A stretch of 23,815 nt of DNA from Eggerthella sp. CAG:368 (GTDB taxonomy: Bacteria > Actinomycetota > Coriobacteriia > Coriobacteriales > Eggerthellaceae), in NCBI GenBank assembly GCA_000434775.1, contig FR895492.1, positions 178,005 through 201,819 on the forward strand, read 5' to 3'. A program made the translations under genes and the position numbers. Under the pieces are notes generated by a model. The model searched no databases, had not been told where the DNA came from, and worked only from the letters and a program-made list of their open reading frames with translations. Positions within the stretch are counted from its first letter, which is position 1. Each line of letters starts with the position of its first letter. Shown one piece after another: positions 1 to 6,066 of this stretch.

Positions 1-267
1 AAAAGCGGCTGTCAGCTTGCAAAAAATGAAGCCGAATACCGAAAGGCTTTAAGGGTCGAAATCCTCTTAGAGAGAGCAAATAAGACCCCTGTGAGCATCG
101 TTTCGGACATCTGTAGAGGAAAGCCCGAAATAGCCGAACTGAAGCTTAATAGGGATTGCTCAGAGGCAGTTTATAGCGCGTCAAAAGAAGCAATCCATGC
201 AATCAAATTAAGGCTTCGAATCTTAGATGAAGAAATAACCCGTGAATGGAATTCAGGAGGAATGTAA
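1..267 (+). CDS. Hypothetical phage protein, 5' end cut by window edge
   Basis: An open frame runs from base 1 to a TAA at 265-267 (88 visible residues); the start lies outside the window. The visible part is charged and probably helical (KNEAEYRKALRVEILLE near its start, ending ITREWNSGGM) with no membrane segment. I do not recognise a family with certainty. It is rich in Lys, Glu and Arg, with two Cys, and looks like a small cytoplasmic early protein. Its last codons carry the AGGAGG ribosome site (255-260) of the next gene, whose ATG shares one base with this TAA, so the two are translationally coupled. Confidence 0.6.
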   Translation, partial: KSGCQLAKNEAEYRKALRVEILLERANKTPVSIVSDICRGKPEIAELKLNRDCSEAVYSASKEAIHAIKLRLRILDEEITREWNSGGM

Positions 268-473
268 TGAGATCGACCCTTAAACAAGCCCGCATAGCGG
301 CTGATATGACCCAGCAACAAGTAGCTGATTACTTGGGAATCACTACGAGAAATTATCAAAAGATAGAATCTGGTCAAATGCTTGGCAGCATAAAAAACTG
401 GGATAAATTGGAAGATTTATTCTCTATTCACCAGAGGAAACTTCGTCAGATAAGCCAAGAAGATAATCGGTAG
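267..473 (+). CDS. Small XRE-family helix-turn-helix protein
   Basis: 68 residues, almost all one XRE/Cro-type helix-turn-helix: MTQQQVADYLGIT is the first half of the motif and TRNYQKIESGQ the recognition-helix side. The tail (WDKLEDLFSIHQRKLRQI) is typical of small Firmicutes/Actinobacteria phage regulators of this class. The start is ATG 267, not the upstream in-frame ATG 246, because AGGAGG at 255-260 is six bases before 267. It probably binds DNA as a dimer and regulates early or lysogeny genes. It converges on the minus-strand XRE gene and their 3' ends overlap by 50 bp, so one transcript is antisense to the other. The family call is firm; the role is inferred. Confidence 0.8.
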   Translation: MRSTLKQARIAADMTQQQVADYLGITTRNYQKIESGQMLGSIKNWDKLEDLFSIHQRKLRQISQEDNR

Positions 474-666
474 TTACACCGAGAATGATTGAGAGAGACA
501 CTAGAGTATTCAGCGGAGGTTCAACGTCCCCCGATTCATACTTCTGATAATGACGAGAGGTCACTCCTATTGAATCTGCAATTTTTTGTTGAGTTAAGCC
601 AGCCTCAATTCTTGCTTTTTTGAGCCTCAAACCGAAACCAGGCACTTTTGCACTAACACTTTTCAT
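424..666 (-). CDS. XRE-family repressor-like regulator (lysogeny repressor candidate)
   Basis: Only leftward gene of the window, 80 residues from ATG 666 (an upstream in-frame GTG at 687 would add seven). It has a clear XRE helix-turn-helix: LKKARIEAGLTQQKIADSIG then VTSRHYQKYESGDVEPPLNT, followed by LGVTTDYLLGLSD, a standard ending of CI/SinR-like regulators. It has no peptidase domain, so it is not a LexA-like self-cleaving repressor. Orientation opposite to the replication operon that starts at 771 is the classical position for a repressor controlling divergent promoters in 667-770. No convincing ribosome site precedes ATG 666, so the message may be leaderless or weakly translated. The role as master repressor is inference. 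Confidence 0.8.
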   Translation of the reverse strand: MKSVSAKVPGFGLRLKKARIEAGLTQQKIADSIGVTSRHYQKYESGDVEPPLNTLVSLSIILGVTTDYLLGLSDEVSSGE

Positions 667-770
667 ACGTTTTATCTTGACATGCACATTACGTTATGAG
701 AAGGTCGTAACAGAACATGTTTTATTATGACGTGTTAGTAAACCATAAAGAAGTTTCACCAGGAGGAATC
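667..770. promoter_or_regulatory. Divergent intergenic control region
   Basis: This stretch separates the leftward XRE gene from the rightward replication operon, so both promoters should lie here. Visible elements are a perfect TTGACA at 677-682 on + (no good -10 at normal spacing), TATTAT at 723-728, an 8-bp palindrome AACATGTT at 714-721, a related ACATG at 680-684, and repeated CGT(T)ATGA-like words near 663-669, 692-699 and 725-733. The palindrome and repeats are operator candidates for either XRE protein. AGGAGG at 761-766 is the ribosome site for 771. Exact promoters cannot be assigned by eye. Confidence 0.45.
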
Positions 771-1097
771 ATGTTAACCAAGATCAAAAGAGCTGACATA
801 CCAGAACCAGGAGGAAAGCCAAAAAGCAAAATGCGTATATTCGCACATAAAACCCTACAAGAGTTCGTTGAAACAACCGAGATAGGAGACATCGTAGAAG
901 TAACCGAGTTTCCTGTTGTCTGTGAGGATGAATGTGCAAACGCTGACAGGCTAATAAATGCTCTATCTGCTGAAATTCGTTTTATCAACTGCGAAGACAA
1001 AATTAATCGCTTTCGAAGAAAAGGACGAGTTTTTATTGAGCGCAAAGGACAATTCATTCCGAAAAAAAGAAAACCAAACCCATATCCATATGACTAA
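771..1097 (+). CDS. Hypothetical early phage protein
   Basis: 108 residues. ATG 771 is preferred to an upstream in-frame ATG (717) because AGGAGG at 761-766 sits four bases before it. The N-terminal part includes IKRADIPEPGGKPKSK and an acidic middle (EIGDIVEVTEFPVVCEDEC), followed by a basic tail rich in Lys, Arg and Pro (FIPKKRKPNPYPYD) that could contact nucleic acid. I do not recognise the family. It is the first gene of the replication operon, and its TAA lies within the ribosome site of ssb, so a DNA-replication or regulatory accessory role is plausible but unproven. Confidence 0.7.
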   Translation: MLTKIKRADIPEPGGKPKSKMRIFAHKTLQEFVETTEIGDIVEVTEFPVVCEDECANADRLINALSAEIRFINCEDKINRFRRKGRVFIERKGQFIPKKRKPNPYPYD

Positions 1098-1107
1098 AGG
1101 AGAAAGT

Positions 1108-1668
1108 ATGAGTATCAACCGAGTAGTTATAAGTGGCAACCTAACCCGTGACGCAGAACTAAGAGCAACTGCGTCAGGCATGAGCGTTTTAAGCTTTGGG
1201 GTTGCGGTAAATGATCGCTATTTCAACAAGCAAACTAACCAATGGGAGGATCGCCCCAATTTCGTAGACTGCACCCTGTTTGGTAATCGCGCTCAAAGCC
1301 TAGCGCAGTGGCTTGTCAAAGGCACCAAGGTTGCCATTGAAGGCAAGCTTCGCTTTTCCCAATGGCAAAACGATCAAGGTAACAAAAGAAGCAAGCTTGA
1401 AGTCCTTGTTGATGAAGTTGAGTTTTTAAGTGCACAAAGAACGCAAGCCCCACAGCAAGCCCCACAGGCTTACCAACCTGCACAAGCAGCGCCTATGCAG
1501 CAGCGACCAGCACAAGCACCTCAGCAAGTACCACAACAGCAAATGCCCGTACAGCAGCGACCAGCACAGGTAGTAGCTCAGCCACAACAGATGCCCGTAC
1601 AACAGCAAATGGCAGGTATGCCACAGCAGGTTGATTACTCAATCTATGACCAAGACATACCGTTTTAA
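1108..1668 (+). CDS. ssb: Single-stranded DNA-binding protein
   Basis: 186 residues from ATG 1108 (AAAGGAG at 1096-1102); the longer in-frame extension to 958 overlaps the previous gene and is not SSB-like. Residues 1-110 are a standard OB fold: INRVVISGNLTRDAELR, then NFVDCTLFGNRAQSLAQWLVKGTK with the VAIEGKLRFSQWQ strand. A long Gln/Pro/Ala-rich flexible linker follows (about 112-170), built from imperfect repeats. The protein ends in DQDIPF, the conserved acidic tip that recruits partner replication and repair proteins. It should coat single-stranded DNA during phage replication as a tetramer. The next two genes encode replication initiation proteins. Confidence 0.96.
   Translation: MSINRVVISGNLTRDAELRATASGMSVLSFGVAVNDRYFNKQTNQWEDRPNFVDCTLFGNRAQSLAQWLVKGTKVAIEGKLRFSQWQNDQGNKRSKLEVLVDEVEFLSAQRTQAPQQAPQAYQPAQAAPMQQRPAQAPQQVPQQQMPVQQRPAQVVAQPQQMPVQQQMAGMPQQVDYSIYDQDIPF
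1498..1601 (+). repeat. Short direct repeats encoding the SSB Gln/Pro linker
   Basis: CAGCAGCGACCAGCACA occurs at 1498-1514 and 1552-1568, and ATGCCCGTACA at 1543-1553 and 1591-1601, all in the ssb frame. They encode the QQRPAQ and MPVQQ units of the linker. This is internal duplication of a disordered segment, and could give length variation between related phages. Confidence 0.75.
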
Positions 1669-1690
1669 CCGCTTTCGAGAAAGAGAGATC

Positions 1691-2389
1691 ATGGCTAATA
1701 CCTTTACTTGTTTCGAAGAATTTGCTGATGCTATGGAAGACCTCACTCCCGAGGAGAGACACCAAATAGAAATAGCCATTTGCGAATACGGTTTCTTCGG
1801 TATCGAAACAGAGTTACCAAGGTTGCTTAAACCTACTTTCAAAATGATGAAAAAGGACATTGATTATAGCGTCAGTAAGCGAAGCAACGGTGGTAAAGGT
1901 GGACGTCCGAAAAAAGAAAAAACCACCGATATTGAAACCGAAAAACCTGTGGTTTCTGAAAATACGAAACCCAATACAATACAAGACAATACAGTACAGA
2001 ACAGTACAAAAGATATAGATAGTCCCGTTATCGCTGAAATCGTTGATTACCTAAACGAAAAAGCGAACACCTCCTATCGTTCTTCTTCGAAAAACACCAA
2101 AGCCCATATCCGAGCCAGACTCAAAGAGGGCTTTACCGTCCAAGACTTCAAGACCGTCATTGACGGACGAATCAAGGCATGGGCAAAAGACCCTCGAATG
2201 TGTGAATACATTCGTCCCGACACGCTCTTTGGCTCAAAGTTCGAGAGCTATCTAAACGCTGAAAAAGTAGGAAACTGCACGTCACAAGGAGGTGATGGGC
2301 TAGATGAGGTCTTTGAAGAGTACGGCAAAATCTATAACGAACGGGCTATCAGCATCGAGGAGCTTGACCGAATGGCAGTCGCTAACTGA
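1691..2389 (+). CDS. Phage replisome organiser with Phg_2220 C-terminal domain
   Basis: 232 residues; ATG 1691 follows a GAAAGAGAG ribosome site. Residues 1-65 (FEEFADAMEDLTPEERHQIE...ICEYGFFGIE) resemble the DUF6291 domain found at the start of phage replication initiators. A low-complexity Lys/Thr/Asn linker follows (SNGGKGGRPKKEK onwards). The C-terminal part from about residue 118 (VIAEIVDYLNEKANTSYR ... FKTVIDGRIKAW ... YIRPDTLFGSKFESYLN) is a clear conserved phage C-terminal domain (TIGR02220/Phg_2220_C). The family recognises the origin and delivers the helicase loader. The next gene encodes that loader and overlaps it by 86 bases, supporting a direct partnership. The phage origin may lie within or near this gene, but I see no clean iteron array. 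Confidence 0.85.
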   Translation: MANTFTCFEEFADAMEDLTPEERHQIEIAICEYGFFGIETELPRLLKPTFKMMKKDIDYSVSKRSNGGKGGRPKKEKTTDIETEKPVVSENTKPNTIQDNTVQNSTKDIDSPVIAEIVDYLNEKANTSYRSSSKNTKAHIRARLKEGFTVQDFKTVIDGRIKAWAKDPRMCEYIRPDTLFGSKFESYLNAEKVGNCTSQGGDGLDEVFEEYGKIYNERAISIEELDRMAVAN

Positions 2390-2996
2390 CGAGCAAAAAA
2401 AGGCTCAAATTGCTCAGGTCAATGCACGATTCGCACAGTCTGACATCTATAAGATTCAAGAGCGGATAAGGCTTTCAGGGATACCGAAAAAGTACCAGAA
2501 AGCACAGCTCACGCCTTCGACCGAAACCCTTCTTGGAAAACTTAAAACGCACGAAATATCAGGCGTTTTGTTTCAGGGCAAAACAGGTAGAGGTAAAACT
2601 TACGCTTCATGCGCAATGCTTATGAGTCACCTGCAAACAAACCTCGGAAAGTTTGCCACGATGAATGACATTTTGAATCGAGTCCGTTCTGCTTATTCGA
2701 GCGGAGAAAGCCCTGATGAAATCTTTGGACGATACCAAGGAACAAAGCTTCTGGTCATTGACGATCTGGGTAAAGAGAATGTTTCCCCCGATTCGATCAT
2801 GCGAATTTTTGAGCTACTGGACACGCGAATAAACAACGAATTACCAACGATCATAACCACGCAGTTTACGAACAATGAGCTGCTGCAACGCTACTCGAAC
2901 AAGGTCAATGACAGGGAAATGGCTTCGGCGGTGCTATCAAGGCTAACCGAGTTTATGCCTATCGTTTTCCATGGCGAGGACAGGAGAGCAAGATGA
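2304..2996 (+). CDS. DnaC/IstB-like AAA+ helicase loader
   Basis: 230 residues. ATG 2304 is chosen because a near-perfect AAGGAGGTGAT (2286-2296) sits just upstream, inside the preceding gene. It has Walker A GKTGRGKT at residues 92-99, Walker B KLLVIDDLG at 148-156, a sensor-1-like strand TIITTQF at 182-188 and a likely arginine finger in SRL (212-214). This is the DnaC/DnaI/IstB-type AAA+ ATPase, which loads the replicative helicase onto DNA at the origin opened by the replisome organiser. The size is normal for DnaC-like loaders. The N-terminal 60 residues are helical and charged and should hold the helicase-binding part. The window has no phage helicase, so the host DnaB is probably recruited. 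Confidence 0.9.
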   Translation: MRSLKSTAKSITNGLSASRSLTEWQSLTDEQKKAQIAQVNARFAQSDIYKIQERIRLSGIPKKYQKAQLTPSTETLLGKLKTHEISGVLFQGKTGRGKTYASCAMLMSHLQTNLGKFATMNDILNRVRSAYSSGESPDEIFGRYQGTKLLVIDDLGKENVSPDSIMRIFELLDTRINNELPTIITTQFTNNELLQRYSNKVNDREMASAVLSRLTEFMPIVFHGEDRRAR

Positions 2997-3415
2997 AAAC
3001 GACCTTACCCAAGATTCTTCACCCCCTCATGAAGTGTCCATCAATCATTGCTCCCCGATGCAAGATTTGCGGACGAGTTGAACCCTTAGAGCAGCATCAT
3101 ATGGTAAGGCGCGGAGCTGGTGAGTTAATCGATGAAAACGGACGCAAACTCAAAAAGCCAACCATCACGCTCTGTGGTTTTGGAAACAACCTCAAAGACG
3201 CTGACGGTCGCTACTATTGCCACGGGCTCGCACATCATCAGATGCTGCATCTCAGGTACGTCAAAGCAGACAGGAAGCGCAGATACATCCAAGGAAAAGT
3301 AGTAACTAACACGTTTGATTATTCGGACAAGGTTTACGTACTCGAATTCCTAATAACCAAAGAGCCAACCAAATACCAAGATGCACTTGAAATGGATGGA
3401 TGGAGGCGCGTTTAG
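2993..3415 (+). CDS. HNH-like zinc-binding protein
   Basis: 140 residues; ATG 2993 overlaps the loader stop as ATGA, with AGGAGAG at 2982-2988. It shows CxxC (C23, C26), EQHH (H35, H36), then C61 and a cluster C76-H77...H81-H82...H86. This order, Cys pair, His-His after a hydrophobic residue, then further Cys/His, matches HNH/McrA-like or NinG-like phage nucleases that act on DNA during replication or recombination. The catalytic assignment is uncertain because the final N/H helix is not textbook. Its position directly after the replication genes fits a DNA-processing role. Confidence 0.65.
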   Translation: MKTTLPKILHPLMKCPSIIAPRCKICGRVEPLEQHHMVRRGAGELIDENGRKLKKPTITLCGFGNNLKDADGRYYCHGLAHHQMLHLRYVKADRKRRYIQGKVVTNTFDYSDKVYVLEFLITKEPTKYQDALEMDGWRRV

Positions 3416-3649
3416 ATGCAACCACATCAAGCATGGGATGTTTACATCGCAACCCAAGAAGAAAACAAGATACAAGAACTCAAAAGCACACCCTGTAAAG
3501 ACTGTAGGTATTGCTTTGATGACGTAGTTTTCTTCAACGAAGCAATCGGCTCTTTATGTGTTGGCTTTTGCTTAGAGAAATACGAGTTTCTAACCAAACA
3601 AGACATGGAAAAAAACACGATGTTTGACTGCTTTGGTGATGACCTATGA
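3416..3649 (+). CDS. Cys-rich small hypothetical protein
   Basis: 77 residues starting directly after the previous TAG, with no gap. It has CKDCRYC near residues 27-33, C48 and C52 (SLCVGFC) and C73 close to the end, a pattern that suggests a small metal-binding fold, although the family is not one I recognise. It sits in a string of overlapping short Cys-rich genes (3416-5398) and shares an ATGA overlap with the next. The frame is supported by coupling and by high Cys content rather than by homology. Function unknown. Confidence 0.6.
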   Translation: MQPHQAWDVYIATQEENKIQELKSTPCKDCRYCFDDVVFFNEAIGSLCVGFCLEKYEFLTKQDMEKNTMFDCFGDDL

Positions 3650-3834
3650 TCGCGCTTTGTGACCAGTGCCAAAACTACGATGCAGAGATGAGTAGTCTCA
3701 TACGCGAAGTTTGGGACGAGGTTTTAGGCGATAGACCCAAAAGCATTTGGTGCAAAGAAACTGACCAACCCGAATACATCAGGTGGGAAACATGCCCCCA
3801 CTTCAAACAATGGAGTACTTATGAAAACAATTAA
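3646..3834 (+). CDS. Cys-rich small hypothetical protein
   Basis: 62 residues; ATG 3646 overlaps the previous stop (ATGA). It shows LCDQCQNYD at the start, one Cys in the middle (IWCKE) and TCPHFKQW at the end, that is a CxxC...C...CPxF layout typical of small phage proteins thought to bind zinc. A closely similar end pattern (WCGEF) is seen in the protein at 4191-4376, so the two may be distant relatives. No catalytic signature is visible. Its 3' end overlaps the next gene by 14 bases and carries that gene's GGAG ribosome site. Confidence 0.6.
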   Translation: MIALCDQCQNYDAEMSSLIREVWDEVLGDRPKSIWCKETDQPEYIRWETCPHFKQWSTYENN

Positions 3835-4138
3835 CGTCGGAGAAGTTGCCGTTTTTGACTACCCCGAAGCCACGAAAGAACAGGCTCTAAAGATTCTTGA
3901 GGAAGCAGCCGAAACCGTGGAAGCGTTTAAGCGGTGGGATAAGAGCAGATTAAGCACAAGCAGCGTTGCATTATATTACGAGATCGCCGACACCATCCAG
4001 GCTTGCGCAAACTTGATCGCCGCGATTGGCGTAGATGACTTCACAGATTGTATGGAGATTTGCAAGCAACGCAACATTGAGCGCGGGAGAATTACCGTCG
4101 AAGAACCTAAACCAGAGTTAGAACCATGCCCGTTTTGA
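3821..4138 (+). CDS. MazG-like nucleotide pyrophosphohydrolase-type protein
   Basis: 105 residues. The helical core has E27-E28-x-x-E31 and, 22 residues later, E54-x-x-D57. This is the EExxE(12-28)ExxD metal site of the MazG/all-alpha NTP pyrophosphatase superfamily. It also has EICKQRNIERGRI, a typical ending in phage homologues. Such proteins hydrolyse (d)NTPs or alarmone-like nucleotides and can adjust nucleotide pools or blunt host starvation and defence signals. The C-terminus ends abruptly in ELEPCPF before TGA, the opening of a Lar-type zinc ribbon (LxPCPFCG) in which the second Cys codon is replaced by the stop. See the separate remnant entry. Superfamily moderately sure; substrate unknown. 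Confidence 0.7.
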   Translation: MKTINVGEVAVFDYPEATKEQALKILEEAAETVEAFKRWDKSRLSTSSVALYYEIADTIQACANLIAAIGVDDFTDCMEICKQRNIERGRITVEEPKPELEPCPF

Positions 4139-4201
4139 GGTAGCGAAGTTGGTGTTAATAAGGAAGCCTGGAACACGAGAGAAGGTGTTGATGATGAATA
4201 G
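4115..4201 (+). pseudogene. Decayed Lar-type zinc ribbon interrupted by TGA
   Basis: Reading through the TGA at 4136-4138 in the same frame gives ELEPCPF-stop-GSEVGVNKEAWNTREGVDDE, then TAG at 4199-4201. PCPFCGSE and (E)AWNxR are the two end signatures of Lar-family zinc ribbons (compare the intact one at 4539-4730). The second Cys codon is a stop and the middle, with the second CxxC, is missing. This is best read as the remnant of an ancestral ribbon fused to, or following, the MazG-like protein. The remnant now also supplies the AGAAGG ribosome site of the next gene. Confidence 0.6.
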
Positions 4202-4376
4202 ATGTAAAAAACTTGAAAAAGAGCTGTACCTGGCTACTTGCTCGGCATGTTGTTTTTTTGTGCGTAAATATACAGACCGCGCGGAAGATTACGGGGTTTG
4301 CCGCGGGTTCCCTAAATCGCGAAGGAAAGACAAGGATGATTGGTGCGGCGAGTTTGTTCGAAGGGAAAGCAAATGA
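4191..4376 (+). CDS. Cys-rich small hypothetical protein
   Basis: 61 residues from ATG 4191 (or 4194), placed by AGAAGG at 4180-4185; an upstream in-frame ATG at 4149 would read through the ribbon remnant and has no ribosome site. It contains CSACCFF, YGVCRGFP and WCGEF, that is CxxCC...C...C, a compact Cys layout seen in small phage proteins and likely to bind zinc. The middle is strongly basic (SRRKDKDD). Family not recognised. The stop overlaps the next start (ATGA). Confidence 0.6.
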   Translation: MMNRCKKLEKELYLATCSACCFFVRKYTDRAEDYGVCRGFPKSRRKDKDDWCGEFVRRESK

Positions 4377-4549
4377 GAGCCTATAAATGCGACCGATGCG
4401 GGTCTTTTACCGAAAGAAACATTTTCGTGCGAAAGCCGAGCCGATTTGTGTACCGATTCGGTAAGAAAAACCACCTTTGCGGCAAGTGCGTTGATAGTTT
4501 TGACAAATGGCTAAAAAACCCAGAGGAAGAGATACGAAATGATGAGTAA
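4373..4549 (+). CDS. Small zinc-ribbon protein
   Basis: 58 residues, ATG 4373 overlapping the previous TGA. It has YKCDRCGSF at the N-terminus and HLCGKCVDSF later, two CxxC knuckles about 28 residues apart, as in rubredoxin-like or FYVE-like zinc ribbons. The end FDKWLKNPEEE resembles common phage and actinobacterial zinc-ribbon proteins. It is a likely structural zinc site for nucleic-acid or protein binding; no enzyme motif is present. Overlaps the next gene by 11 bases. Confidence 0.65.
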   Translation: MRAYKCDRCGSFTERNIFVRKPSRFVYRFGKKNHLCGKCVDSFDKWLKNPEEEIRNDE

Positions 4550-4730
4550 CGAACTAAAGCTGTGTCCATTTTGCGGCAGTGAAGCGAAGCCTGTTTTCCG
4601 AGGAAATTGCAACTACATTACTTGCTCAAACGAAGATGAATGCTGGTGCGGTATGACGTGTCCAGTATCGACCAAAGAAGAAGCTATAGCCATTTGGAAT
4701 CGCCGAGCAGAGGTGGAACGGAAGGAATAA
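4539..4730 (+). CDS. Lar-like restriction-alleviation zinc ribbon
   Basis: 63 residues from ATG 4539 (4542 is also possible), after GAGGAAGAG. It opens with ELKLCPFCGSEAKP and closes with EEAIAIWNRR, the two hallmarks of the Lar/zinc-ribbon family. Between them CSNEDECWCGMTC gives the second metal-binding Cys set. Rac-prophage Lar modulates type I restriction in E. coli, but most family members are untested, so the name denotes family resemblance only. It is the intact counterpart of the broken ribbon at 4115-4201. Confidence 0.75.
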   Translation: MMSNELKLCPFCGSEAKPVFRGNCNYITCSNEDECWCGMTCPVSTKEEAIAIWNRRAEVERKE

Positions 4731-4736
4731 AAAGTT

Positions 4737-5069
4737 ATGAATGCTATGAGTAATGTAACTAACGAAGAGCGCCGAGAGGTAGCACGGAAGCTGAGGCACG
4801 TCGTTAACTGTTGTGACCAAGAACCGTACTATGGCGTACCCGATAGCGAGGTGTTTTCCATCTTAGGAGTTGGATTGGGAACCACTGACGGCTTCGCGAA
4901 CGAGGATGATGTGGGACGCCTTGCTGACCTCATAGACCGCCCAAAGTGCCCAAAACTCATACCAAACGAGATGGAAGGTCTTGTGTTCTGCTCCAACTGC
5001 GGAGCGGAAATCGGCGAGTACGGCGTACCGAACTACTGTCACAACTGTGGCGCGGAGGTTAAACGATGA
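4737..5069 (+). CDS. Zinc-ribbon protein of the EERREVA...LADLIDRP type
   Basis: 110 residues; ATG 4737 follows GGAAGGA at 4720-4726 (ATG 4746 is an alternative). The N-terminus has NEERREVARKLR, the middle RLADLIDRPKC, and the C-terminus two knuckles, VFCSNCGAEIG and YCHNCGAEVKR. This architecture recurs in multiple copies in Coriobacteriia prophages (recalled, not searched). It has no known function. It is paralogous to the next gene, sharing helix, LADLIDRP and final CGAEV, so this is a tandem duplication. The start of the next gene overlaps the stop (ATGA). Confidence 0.75.
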   Translation: MNAMSNVTNEERREVARKLRHVVNCCDQEPYYGVPDSEVFSILGVGLGTTDGFANEDDVGRLADLIDRPKCPKLIPNEMEGLVFCSNCGAEIGEYGVPNYCHNCGAEVKR

Positions 5070-5398
5070 TTAGCGACGAAGAGCGCCGCGAGGTAGCGGC
5101 AAGGCTTCGCGGTCTTGATGAGGCTACCGCCACATTGTCACAAGTGTACTCCAGACAGGAGTACGACGCTATGGTACTCAGCGCAATCCGTGCGGTCGTC
5201 GGCGAGGGAGACATATTCCATCTGCTTGCCGACCTTATAGACCGCCCGACTTGCGAGCTAGACCACATAGACACAGATCCAGCCCAGGACGGCTATCCGC
5301 TCAGGCTGCACGAGTGCTCGAACTGCAGGCGCTTGTGCTATGAGATATACGGCGAATTCGAGTACTGCCCGCATTGTGGCGCGGAGGTGCAGGAATGA
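5066..5398 (+). CDS. Zinc-ribbon protein, tandem paralogue
   Basis: 110 residues, exactly the length of its neighbour. It has SDEERREVAARLRGL at the start, LLADLIDRPTCE in the middle, HECSNCRRLCYE and EYCPHCGAEVQE at the end. It has the same domain order as 4737-5069 but is strongly diverged between the conserved blocks and looks more GC-rich than the flanking genes, so the copies may have arrived separately or been exchanged with another phage. Function unknown; two zinc knuckles suggest a protein or nucleic-acid contact role. Confidence 0.75.
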   Translation: MISDEERREVAARLRGLDEATATLSQVYSRQEYDAMVLSAIRAVVGEGDIFHLLADLIDRPTCELDHIDTDPAQDGYPLRLHECSNCRRLCYEIYGEFEYCPHCGAEVQE

Positions 5399-5754
5399 AA
5401 ATCTACGGTAAGTCTTGCCGTTCTGCACTCAAAACCAAACAAGACGAGCAACCGCTTTATGACCCAAGTACGAGGGTCGTTGAGAAATACAGGCATCAGG
5501 CGAGACGCTCACAACGGGGCAACCCGAATTATCGGTTCAATTACATCGAGCGCGTATGTGAGAGCCTAAAAGACCCCAACAGTGAATACCATGGAACGCA
5601 AAAAGCAGCTGCATTACCAGTCAACAAACGCTGCCATTGCGAAAAATGCGAACGAGCAATTAAAGAATACAACGCGAAGGGTCGAAAAAGATATGCAGAA
5701 CGAAAAGCGAAAAATAAGGTAACGAACACAAACAACAAGAGAGGACAATGGTAA
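5395..5754 (+). CDS. Basic protein with HGT...CxCxxC motif
   Basis: 119 residues from ATG 5395 (ATGA overlap with the previous stop). It is very basic throughout. YHGTQKAA ... RCHCEKCERAIKEYNAKGRKR matches a motif common in actinobacteriophage small proteins, HGT...CxCxxCRxA...YxRxR, probably a minimal metal-binding DNA- or RNA-binding hook. The tail is Lys/Asn-rich. This motif is one of the better pointers to an actinobacterial host. No specific function is known to me. Confidence 0.65.
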   Translation: MKIYGKSCRSALKTKQDEQPLYDPSTRVVEKYRHQARRSQRGNPNYRFNYIERVCESLKDPNSEYHGTQKAAALPVNKRCHCEKCERAIKEYNAKGRKRYAERKAKNKVTNTNNKRGQW

Positions 5755-6066
5755 ATGAGTGGTGGACATTTCAACATCGACACTCATCTAATCGGTGACG
5801 ATATGGAAGGAGAATGGCGGGACGAGGAAATAAACGAACTCTTCCATGATTTGTTCTGCGCGGAATTGTGGAATGGTCGATATGGAGGGCTTGCGTCCGC
5901 TTTAGACTATTGGCTTGCTAGTGACGTAAGCGAAGAAGTCTACAGAGAATATGTTCACAAGTTTAAGGAAAAGTGGTTTAACCGAACAAAAGAAGATAGA
6001 GTTGAGTTTTATTGCGCAAAGCTACAAGAGAAATGCGACGAATTGAAGGGAGAGTTAGTTGGATAA
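5755..6066 (+). CDS. MSGGHFN-type phage hypothetical protein
   Basis: 103 residues starting immediately after the previous TAA. The opening MSGGHFN is a well-known conserved start of small phage and prophage proteins of unknown function (MSGGHFDY...IADEIE...), and a long acidic helical body with FHDLFCAELW and YREYVHKFKEKWF follows, consistent with that family. No catalytic residues or membrane segments are evident. It is the penultimate gene of the early operon. Confidence 0.7.
   Translation: MSGGHFNIDTHLIGDDMEGEWRDEEINELFHDLFCAELWNGRYGGLASALDYWLASDVSEEVYREYVHKFKEKWFNRTKEDRVEFYCAKLQEKCDELKGELVG

Noticed and set aside
677..682. Perfect TTGACA as the -35 of the replication operon
   Set aside because: No acceptable -10 lies 15-19 bases downstream, so I list it only as an element of the control region.
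958..1107. N-terminal extension of SSB
   Set aside because: Overlaps the upstream gene in another frame, is not SSB-like, and ATG 1108 has a good ribosome site.
4136..4138. Alternative genetic code with TGA as sense
   Set aside because: TGA ends several well-supported genes here (for example at 2996, 5069, 16398), and TGG is used normally for Trp.
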